Source: JANOAR01 sp031411235
Lineage (GTDB): Bacteria; Verrucomicrobiota; Verrucomicrobiia; Verrucomicrobiales; Verrucomicrobiaceae
Length of the DNA stretch: 10,758 nucleotides
Direction: 5' to 3'
Assembly (NCBI GenBank): GCA_031411235.1
Contig: JANOAR010000196.1
Span: forward strand, 1-10,758
Position 1 is the first letter of the stretch. Each line of letters starts with the position of its first letter. The notes beneath the pieces were generated by a model. That model searched no databases. It worked only from the letters and a program-made list of their open reading frames with translations, and was not told the DNA's origin. Positions 5,561 through 10,758 of this stretch are shown here, one piece after another. The position numbers were made by a program, and so were the translations under genes.

Positions 5561-8284
5561 ATGGCACTCGACACCACTCGCACCTTCAAGACCGGCTCCT
5601 ACTCGGACGGTAAGTTCTGCTCTCTACCCGTACTGAAAGAACAAGGCATCGCGCCGAACTTGGAGAAGCTGCCGATCAGCATCCGCATCGTGTTGGAGTC
5701 GCTGGTGAGGAACTGCGATGGCATGAAGGTCAGCGAAGGCGATGTGAAAAATCTCGCGAACTGGAATGCCAAGGCACCGGGTGACTTCGAGATCCCCTTC
5801 ACCGTGGCGCGTATCGTTTTGCAAGACTTCACGGGTGTGCCGCTGCTGGTCGATTTGGCCGCCATGCGCAGCAAGGTTCACGCCCTGGGCGGCAACCCGA
5901 AGATGATCGAGCCGCTGGTGCCGGTGGATCTGGTGGTGGATCACAGCGTGCAGGTGGACTTCGCGGGCACGGGCGATTCGCTGGAGAAGAACCTCGACCT
6001 TGAGTTCCATCGCAATCGCGAGCGCTACCAGTTTGTGAAGTGGGGCGAGCAGGCGTTCGACACCTTTAAGGTCGTGCCACCCGGCATCGGCATCGTGCAT
6101 CAGGTGAACCTCGAATACCTCGCCAAGGGCGTGCTGGAAAAGGACGGCGTGTTCTATCCCGACAGCCTCGTCGGCACCGACTCGCACACGACGATGATCA
6201 ACGGCCTCGGCGTCGTCGGTTGGGGCGTGGGTGGCATCGAAGCGGAGGCCGGGATGCTTGGTCAGCCTGTCACCTTCCTCGTGCCTGAAGTCGTGGGCGT
6301 GAAGCTGAGCGGTGCGCTTGTGGCGGGTGTGACCGCGACCGACTTGGTGCTGCTTGTCACCGAGGTGCTGCGCCAAACTAAAGTCGTCGGCAAGTTCGTC
6401 GAGTTCTATGGCCCCGGAGCCCGTGCGCTCAGCGTGCCTGACCGCGCGACCATCGCCAACATGGCCCCCGAGTATGGCGCGACCATGGGCTTCTTCGGCA
6501 TTGATGAGGCGACCATCGCCTACCTGCGCGGCACGGGCCGCAGCGCCGAGTTGTGCGGCACGGTGGAGAACTACTACAAGGCCCAGGGTCTGTGGGGCAT
6601 CCAGCTCGGCGACGAGATCGAATACACCGAGGTCGTTGAGATTGACCTCTCCAGTGTGAAGCCCGGCGTGGCCGGACCGAAGCGCCCGCAGGATCGCATT
6701 GATGTGGATGCGCTGAAGGCGAAGTTCGAGTCCTTGCTCGTTGCGCCCACACCCACGGGCTTTGGCAAGGAGCCGCTCAAGAGCAACTACGAAGTCACCG
6801 TGGACAGCAAGGCGGGGATCAAAGACACCATCCGCCACGGCTCCGTGCTCATCGCCGCCATCACCAGTTGCACCAACACCAGCAACCCCAGCGTCATGCT
6901 CGCCGCCGGATTGCTCGCACAGAAGGCCAACGCGAAAGGCCTCACCGTCAAGCCATCGGTCAAAACTTCGCTCGGGCCAGGCTCGCGAGTCGTGACCGAT
7001 TACCTGACCAAGACCGGCTTGCAGAAGGAGCTGGATGAACTCGGCTTCCAAACCGTCGGCTACGGCTGCACCACCTGCATTGGCAACTCCGGCCCGCTCG
7101 ATCCCGGCATCGAAAACGTCGTGCGCCACGAGGACGTGGTCGCCGCCAGCGTGCTCTCCGGCAACCGCAACTTCGAGGCCCGCGTGCATCAGAGCATCAA
7201 GGCCAACTTCCTTATGTCGCCCCCGCTCGTCGTGGCCTACGCCATCGCTGGCACGGTGGACATTGACTTGAGCACCGAACCACTCGGCACTGGCAGCGAC
7301 GGCGTGCCCGTGATGCTCGCCGACATCTGGCCCAGCAGCGAGGAGATCGGCATCGCCATGACCAGCGCCTTGTCGCCCGAGGTCTTCCAGAGACTCTACA
7401 CCGGCTTCGCGGAACAGAACCCCAAGTGGAACGAAATCCCCTCCACCATCGGCTCTGTCTATGAGTGGGATCACACGTCCACCTACATCCAGGAGCCGCC
7501 GTTCTTCGAGAGCTTCAGCATGACCCCGCGCGACATCACCGAGATCCATGGCGCACGTCCGCTCGGCATCTTTGGCGACAGCGTCACGACCGACCACATC
7601 AGCCCCGCAGGCAACATCAAGAAGGACAGCCCCGCTGGCAAGTACCTGCTCGAAAACGGCGTCTCCCAGGCCGACTTCAACAGCTACGGCTCGCGTCGCG
7701 GCAATGACCGCGTCATGACCCGAGGCACCTTTGCCAACGTCCGCATCAAGAACCTCATGGTGCCCGGCACCGAAGGCGGCCTCACCAAATACTTCAGTGG
7801 CGGCAACGTCGCCATCGCAGACGCCATCATCGTGCCCATTTATGATGCCGCCGTGCGCTACCGCGCCGACAACGTCCCGCTCGTCATCCTCGGCGGCGAA
7901 GACTACGGCATGGGATCGAGCCGCGACTGGGCCGCGAAAGGCACCAACTTGTTAGGCGTCAAAGCCGTCATCACCAAGAGCTTCGAGCGCATCCACCGCA
8001 GTAACCTCGTCGGCATGGGCGTGCTGCCCTGCAACTTCAAGAATAAGGAAGACTACGATAAGCTCCAGGGCCTCGCCGACGCCACCTTCGACCTCATCGG
8101 CATCAGCAACGACCTGAAGCCCATGAGCGAAGCCACGCTCGTGGTGAAGCAAGCGGACGGCGTGACCTTCAACGTCCCCGTCATCGTCCGCATCGACACC
8201 CCCATCGAGATCGACTACTACCGCGCCGGCGGCATCCTGCCGTATGTGCTCGGGCAGATTTTGCGGGCGAACGGGGCGGCGTGA
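5561..8284 (+). CDS. acnA: aconitate hydratase (AcnA/IRP1 type)
   Basis: This 907-residue [4Fe-4S] enzyme isomerises citrate to isocitrate in the TCA cycle. Visible features are VGTDSHTTMINGLGVVGWGVGGIEAE (from about residue 203), VGKFVEFYGPGA (about 275-286), the three cluster cysteines C437 (ITSCTNTSNP), C503 and C506 (GCTTCIGNSG), the arginine-rich active-site segment YGSRRGNDRVMTRGTF (about 708-723), and GGEDYGMGSSRDWAAKGTNLLGVKAVITKSFERIHRSNL (about 777-815) of the C-terminal swivelling domain. The length fits the AcnA family (about 890-910), and the order of domains is that of AcnA rather than AcnB. An in-frame GTG at 5513 would add 16 residues (PRFAPLFAPLHTSLT type), but MALDTTRTFKTG at 5561 looks like the true start. 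There is no Shine-Dalgarno sequence; the leader carries CCCCTCC 14 nt before the ATG. It is monocistronic and ends 20 nt before a MITE-like element. Confidence 0.97.
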   Translation: MALDTTRTFKTGSYSDGKFCSLPVLKEQGIAPNLEKLPISIRIVLESLVRNCDGMKVSEGDVKNLANWNAKAPGDFEIPFTVARIVLQDFTGVPLLVDLAAMRSKVHALGGNPKMIEPLVPVDLVVDHSVQVDFAGTGDSLEKNLDLEFHRNRERYQFVKWGEQAFDTFKVVPPGIGIVHQVNLEYLAKGVLEKDGVFYPDSLVGTDSHTTMINGLGVVGWGVGGIEAEAGMLGQPVTFLVPEVVGVKLSGALVAGVTATDLVLLVTEVLRQTKVVGKFVEFYGPGARALSVPDRATIANMAPEYGATMGFFGIDEATIAYLRGTGRSAELCGTVENYYKAQGLWGIQLGDEIEYTEVVEIDLSSVKPGVAGPKRPQDRIDVDALKAKFESLLVAPTPTGFGKEPLKSNYEVTVDSKAGIKDTIRHGSVLIAAITSCTNTSNPSVMLAAGLLAQKANAKGLTVKPSVKTSLGPGSRVVTDYLTKTGLQKELDELGFQTVGYGCTTCIGNSGPLDPGIENVVRHEDVVAASVLSGNRNFEARVHQSIKANFLMSPPLVVAYAIAGTVDIDLSTEPLGTGSDGVPVMLADIWPSSEEIGIAMTSALSPEVFQRLYTGFAEQNPKWNEIPSTIGSVYEWDHTSTYIQEPPFFESFSMTPRDITEIHGARPLGIFGDSVTTDHISPAGNIKKDSPAGKYLLENGVSQADFNSYGSRRGNDRVMTRGTFANVRIKNLMVPGTEGGLTKYFSGGNVAIADAIIVPIYDAAVRYRADNVPLVILGGEDYGMGSSRDWAAKGTNLLGVKAVITKSFERIHRSNLVGMGVLPCNFKNKEDYDKLQGLADATFDLIGISNDLKPMSEATLVVKQADGVTFNVPVIVRIDTPIEIDYYRAGGILPYVLGQILRANGAA

Positions 8285-8304
8285 AGGATAAAGATTATAT
8301 ATTT

Positions 8305-8423
8305 GAGCCAGTTCCGAAACTCTCAGTGAGGGGATCAAATTCAGTATTTCATCCGATTCACCATAGCTCATCGTAATTATCGTTGAATTTCAGAGATGAA
8401 GTCGAGGGTTTCGGAACTGGCTC
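8305..8423. mobile_element. MITE-like element with terminal inverted repeats
   Basis: This is a 119-bp element bounded by 20-nt inverted repeats, 8305-8324 and 8404-8423. The outer 16 bases (GAGCCAGTTCCGAAAC) match perfectly and the arms agree at 19 of 20 positions. ATTT directly flanks both ends (8301-8304 and 8424-8427), which fits a 4-bp target duplication, although ATTT is a likely chance word in AT-rich DNA. The inside has no ORF, as expected for a non-autonomous element mobilised by a transposase elsewhere. Alternatively, the whole element could fold into a long stem and act as a terminator for acnA, whose stop lies 20 nt upstream. Confidence 0.6.
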
Positions 8424-8465
8424 ATTTGATTATACTTTCCTCGCGAATTTAAAAAACCGCCATTT

Positions 8466-8484
8466 TATATAATTATATACGTAT
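8466..8484. repeat. overlapping AT-rich palindromes
   Basis: TATATAATTATATA (8466-8479) is a perfect 14-bp palindrome, and ATACGTAT (8477-8484) is a perfect 8-bp palindrome that overlaps it. An outer CCGCCA (8458-8463) and TGGCGG (8491-8496) can pair around them. These could be a regulator site or an old insertion scar. In AT-rich DNA part of this may be chance. Confidence 0.35.
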
Positions 8485-8660
8485 GGCATTTGGCGGCTAG
8501 TTCAGCCTTTTACCTAAAATCGGCTCAACAACCTTATCACGCGTAAATATACCGAAGACCTGCGGTGTGTTCTATACGAGCTAGAGAACTCACTTCTTGC
8601 CATGTTTTGTGTTGCATTAGCCTACTTGGTTAGCCAATATGGTTTTTTATCTATTTCGTC

Positions 8661-9599
8661 ATGCACTCAAAAAAGATTAAATCTCCTGTTGATCATTTCT
8701 CATCAGGAGTCCGTGCATGGGAAACTGGATTTGAGAGTTTTTTTCGTAGAAATGTAGGAATTGCTTCCACTCTGATTTTAACAGTCGGGTCTATGGGGCT
8801 TCCTTGGTGGTGGCCGACAAGTGTCGAGAGTTTCCCTGTACTTGTGACCATCCCAACCAAGTTGGTTGTCGCGGGTTCTCTTCTGTCTGTTGGCGCTTTA
8901 GCGATTGGATCAATGTTAATTATCCGATATCGTTCACAACGCTCGCTTCGAGTTAAGGATGCTCTACATTCCCTAGCCCATGCAATGCGTGATGCGTCAA
9001 ACACAGCATTTTCCCAGCCACTATCGAGTTTGAACAAGAAAAGGAGCTGCGAAAAACTCGAAGAACTGTGCAACAACTTGGCCAACCTCATTCAGAGTTA
9101 CTTTACTATACTGAGTGGGGATCCATCGGTGGCAGCGGCAATTCGTTTGTGCTATTCCGAAACTCCTGACAAGGTTGCATATCACACATTTGGTCGATCA
9201 TCAGGGCTGAGCCAGGGTCGAAAAGATACGAGTGAAGCCATTTCAGCAAACAGTGGCATACCACGTTTCTTTATTGAGGAGAAAAAATGCAAAGGAGTAT
9301 TAATCTACAACGATATTGACGAAGCTGCGCAATGTGGAACGTTCCACAAGACACAAAATGAGAAGACGTTCCCGTTAGACATTATAACGTTAATGGTAGC
9401 GCCACTCAACGCATGGGATGGAAAGCGAGTTTCTATGATTGGTTTACTATATGTTAGCTCTCGAAAGCAGCAAGCTTTTGGATTAAAAGATACCGATACG
9501 ATGCGGTTCTTGGCGGACTGCCTAGCGTCCACAATAGCGGTTGTCCTCACACCGATTAGTGGACAACCGCCGATTTCTCGAAACAAGTCCTCGAAATAA
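8661..9599 (+). CDS. membrane protein with GAF-like sensor domain
   Basis: This encodes 312 residues. The N-terminus is basic and amphipathic, followed by two hydrophobic segments (about 33-50 and 66-89) separated by a short loop, so both ends are probably cytoplasmic. A basic juxtamembrane stretch, RYRSQRSLRVKD, and a helix (about 98-115, LHSLAHAMRDA) lead into a GAF-like domain at about 128-296. Its last part fits GAF well: TLMVAPLN, MIGLLYVSS, F-G-L-K-D and FLADCLASTIAVVL. No output domain follows (no HisKA, GGDEF, HTH or nuclease), so it senses or relays without an obvious effector. It starts an AT-rich cassette unlike the GC-rich genes to its left, and the next gene begins 2 nt after its stop. 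No Shine-Dalgarno sequence is visible. Domain identity is inferred by eye from the pattern. The ligand and role are unknown. Confidence 0.72.
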   Translation: MHSKKIKSPVDHFSSGVRAWETGFESFFRRNVGIASTLILTVGSMGLPWWWPTSVESFPVLVTIPTKLVVAGSLLSVGALAIGSMLIIRYRSQRSLRVKDALHSLAHAMRDASNTAFSQPLSSLNKKRSCEKLEELCNNLANLIQSYFTILSGDPSVAAAIRLCYSETPDKVAYHTFGRSSGLSQGRKDTSEAISANSGIPRFFIEEKKCKGVLIYNDIDEAAQCGTFHKTQNEKTFPLDIITLMVAPLNAWDGKRVSMIGLLYVSSRKQQAFGLKDTDTMRFLADCLASTIAVVLTPISGQPPISRNKSSK

Positions 9600-9601
9600 T
9601 T

Positions 9602-9838
9602 ATGAATCGTTTCCTGAAGCTGTTCTTGCTTACTCCACGCGATGTTGGTGCGCAGATATACTCAGTCGAGGAGATCGCTGAAAAAATGAAGGAAATCGAT
9701 CAAAGCCGCCTCAAGCTACCTCGATCTTTGGCCGCACGGCTTGGTCAGTTTAATGATGAATCCATCCCCATCATAGCGAAAGAACAATCCCAACCAAGTG
9801 CCCGTCAGAGTCTGCGGACAAAGCTTGCAACAAGGTAA
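9602..9838 (+). CDS. small basic hypothetical protein, partner of the membrane-GAF protein
   Basis: This encodes 78 residues and starts 2 nt after the stop of the membrane-GAF gene, so the two are almost certainly co-transcribed. The N-terminus MNRFLKLFLL is hydrophobic and basic and could lie on the membrane. The middle, YSVEEIAEKMKEIDQSRLKLPRSLAARLGQF (20-50), is predicted by eye to be helical. The C-terminus is polar and basic (SARQSLRTKLATR). No recognised domain or catalytic motif is visible. Its tight pairing with a sensor lacking an output domain suggests it may be the effector or adaptor of a two-protein unit, but that is inference. A non-coding, hairpin-rich tract follows. Confidence 0.6.
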   Translation: MNRFLKLFLLTPRDVGAQIYSVEEIAEKMKEIDQSRLKLPRSLAARLGQFNDESIPIIAKEQSQPSARQSLRTKLATR

Positions 9839-9931
9839 GTCAATAGTGAAACCAAGGCATATTTGTCTTCCTCATGTGGAGACTATAACTTCAGTAGCGC
9901 GAGGCTTCGAGAGCTTGCTCCCTACGGCAAA

Positions 9932-10056
9932 GCTGAGCTTCGTTCCTCGCTCAGCACTCCGAAAATGCTTCGCATCGCCCTTCGCGGCGATGGGTGGAAC
10001 GTTCTGCAGGACGACGCGAAGCGTTTTGGAGTGCGGGACAAGGCACGCCGTCCCGC
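9932..10056. repeat. nested hairpin cluster (BIME/REP-like)
   Basis: Four pairings occur in 125 bp. GCTGAGC (9932-9938) pairs with GCTCAGC (9949-9955). GCACTCCGAAAATGCTTCGC (9954-9973) is inverted at 10016-10034 with one gap and one mismatch. Between those arms, ATCGCC (9974-9979) pairs with GGCGAT (9986-9991). GCGGGAC (10033-10039) pairs with GTCCCGC (10050-10056). Their density suggests an intergenic palindromic repeat or a structured RNA rather than chance. The block around GCGTTTTGGAGTGC looks like a dispersed repeat of the genome, but other copies cannot be checked here. Confidence 0.5.
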
Positions 10057-10167
10057 TTTGCGGGGCCTCGCGCTTCGACCCACCCGCCGCCGATTGAGCG
10101 GGTATCGGCTCCATGCAGGGTTAGACCACCGGCGAGCGGCTCTGCTCCCGCTGGGCGGGGGATGAAC

Positions 10168-10336
10168 ACGGCTTCTTGGCCCTCTGCATCGGCTAGGTCC
10201 AGGCTCTGCATCGTCTTCCGGCCATGCTGCGTCACCTTCCTGAGCTTCTGCCGCAGCTCCCTGAGCCGCTACGTCCTCTTTTCGCGCCTCTGCGACACCT
10301 CTTCGCCCCATTGTAGCACCTTTTTCCCCCTCTGCA
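10168..10336 (-). repeat. degenerate 21-bp tandem repeat array, minus orientation
   Basis: Read on the minus strand from 10336 downwards, units begin near 10336, 10315, 10294, 10273, 10252, 10231, 10210 and 10188, each about 21 nt (one of 22). The core is GCAGAGG followed by a variable middle and AAAAGGTG-like or AAGACGA-like ends. Units drift strongly: the first and third are closest to the consensus, the fourth to sixth are weaker. The 21-nt period equals seven codons, and the minus frame reads as Ala/Glu/Gly-rich heptads, but no supporting gene signals are visible. The array mirrors the plus-oriented one starting at 10342. Confidence 0.6.
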
Positions 10337-10361
10337 GTCATTGCAGAGGGGGAAAAAGGTG
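10317..10361. repeat. perfect 20-bp hairpin at the junction of two repeat arrays
   Basis: CACCTTTTTCCCCCTCTGCA (10317-10336) and its exact complement (10342-10361) enclose the 5-nt loop GTCAT. Each arm is essentially one 21-bp repeat unit, so the hairpin arises where the opposed arrays meet head to head. A perfect 20-bp stem should form a stable structure in RNA and can extrude as a cruciform in DNA. No T run follows on the plus strand, so it is not a classic intrinsic terminator. Confidence 0.8.
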
Positions 10362-10467
10362 TTTCAGAGGCCCTAAAAGACGATGCAGAGGGGGAGAAAG
10401 GTGCTGCAGAGGCCCAAAAAGGGGAGGCAGGGGCAGTGCTAGGCGCTGAAGACGCCCTTCGAAGGCG
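10342..10467 (+). repeat. degenerate 21-bp tandem repeat array, plus orientation
   Basis: Units start at 10342, 10363, 10384, 10405, 10426 and 10447. The first four keep a GCAGAGG or TCAGAGG core with A-rich middles; the last two are strongly degraded. Units alternate, so the 42-bp pairs 10342-10383 and 10384-10425 agree at 36 of 42 positions. The plus frame reads Ala/Glu/Gly/Lys-rich heptads (AEGEKG, AAEAQKG) to a TAA at 10481-10483, but no start codon with a binding site is seen. Confidence 0.65.
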
Positions 10468-10480
10468 TTGTTTGGGCTGT

Positions 10481-10503
10481 TAAAGGCCTTGCACAGGCCT
10501 TTA
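10481..10503. repeat. 9-bp stem-loop
   Basis: TAAAGGCCT and AGGCCTTTA pair perfectly around the 5-nt loop TGCAC. No T run follows directly, so termination is doubtful. It closes the repeat-rich tract on the right and may be part of the same structured region. Confidence 0.45.
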
Positions 10504-10623
10504 TAGCGAACACCTTCGAGAGAAAAATGCTGTCAGACGACACCGCAAAAAGTCGTGGAGGGCCGTCCTGTGGCTGCGGTCAGCGCCGTTGATACAAAGC
10601 GATGACAAGGTTGCCCGCTCCGC

Positions 10624-10758
10624 TCACCGCTTGATCCAAAGCTTCAACAACCCCTCAAAGGCTGTCTCCTCGCACTCGTAGCTGGCAGGGATTTCTTCGG
10701 CGAGGCCCCAGTAGGTGGCCACGCGGGTGCCGGGGGGCATCTGCTCTAGCTGGGCCTT
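10624..10758 (-). CDS. C-terminal part of an unrecognised protein, start beyond the window
   Basis: On the minus strand a frame is open from the window edge to a TGA at 10624-10626, giving 44 residues that include PPGTRVATYWGLAEEIPASY and, near the end, EGLLKLWIKR. Third codon positions are rich in G/C, as in the core genes, and the composition looks like a normal soluble protein. I do not recognise the family. The gene reads towards the repeat-rich tract, and no terminator is obvious after its stop. Confidence 0.55.
   Translation of the reverse strand, partial: KAQLEQMPPGTRVATYWGLAEEIPASYECEETAFEGLLKLWIKR

Larger units (their letters stand above)
8285..8660. other. AT-rich intergenic stretch between acnA and the membrane-GAF cassette
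   Basis: These 376 bases hold no convincing gene. Their base composition is visibly more AT-rich than the preceding core. They contain the MITE-like element (8305-8423), AT palindromes (8466-8484), and a weak promoter-like arrangement before the next gene: TTGCAT near 8612, then about 17-18 nt to an AATATGG stretch. The promoter reading is tentative. Confidence 0.5.
9839..10623. other. structured, apparently non-coding tract
   Basis: About 785 bases lie between the small-protein gene and the next partial gene. Several frames stay open here, but their translations are low-complexity Arg/Pro/Ser-rich or heptad-like and overlap on both strands, so I do not call genes. The tract holds nested hairpins (9932-10056), two opposed arrays of 21-bp repeats (10168-10336 and 10342-10467), the hairpin at their junction, and a 9-bp stem-loop at 10481-10503. 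I see nothing definite in 10504-10623. Confidence 0.5.

Noticed and set aside
5624..7597. 657-codon open frame on the minus strand
   Set aside because: It is antisense to acnA, whose conserved motifs fill the same DNA. The translation is His/Ala/Gly/Val-rich without family motifs, a typical shadow of GC-rich coding DNA.
9922..10449. Several overlapping open frames on both strands across the repeat tract
   Set aside because: They are Arg/Pro/Ser-rich or heptad-like products of the 21-bp repeats with no start signals. A repetitive protein gene cannot be excluded but is not supported.
10168..10467. CRISPR array
   Set aside because: The 21-bp units are contiguous and degenerate with no unique spacers, reverse orientation at the centre, and no cas genes are present.

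Overview
The window looks like a chromosomal segment of a GC-rich Gram-negative-type bacterium. The best guess is Verrucomicrobiota (Prosthecobacter/Verrucomicrobium-like), judged from protein style, the ribBA-ribH-nusB order and the lack of Shine-Dalgarno sequences at most starts. This placement is an inference and was not tested by any search.

Left part (1-1792). This part holds the end of a truncated unrecognised gene. A tightly coupled two-gene module follows (227-1032): a small conserved-type hypothetical protein whose stop overlaps the start of a HEPN-like protein. Next is a secreted hypothetical protein (1238-1792).

Central core (1835-8284). This is housekeeping metabolism in two divergent blocks. 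On the minus strand, in transcription order, are ribBA (bifunctional DHBP synthase/GTP cyclohydrolase II), ribH (lumazine synthase), nusB (antitermination factor) and mdh (malate dehydrogenase). The first two supply the entry reactions and the penultimate step of riboflavin synthesis. On the plus strand is acnA (aconitase), so two TCA-cycle genes flank the riboflavin/nusB genes. A hairpin overlapping the end of the secreted-protein gene could terminate the convergent transcripts.

Accessory part (8285-10758). Base composition becomes visibly more AT-rich directly after acnA. A 119-bp MITE-like element with 20-nt terminal inverted repeats and a possible 4-bp target duplication sits 20 nt beyond the aconitase stop. 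AT-rich palindromes follow, then a two-gene cassette (8661-9838): a two-helix membrane protein with a GAF-like domain, and a small basic protein starting 2 nt later. To its right, about 790 bp appear non-coding but are rich in structure. They contain nested hairpins (9932-10056), then two head-to-head arrays of degenerate 21-bp repeats that meet at a perfect 20-bp hairpin (10317-10361). The 3' end of another unrecognised minus-strand gene closes the window.

The most promising unexplained items are the membrane-GAF/small-protein cassette, the head-to-head 21-bp arrays and the HEPN module. No tRNA, rRNA, CRISPR array or complete transposase gene was seen.
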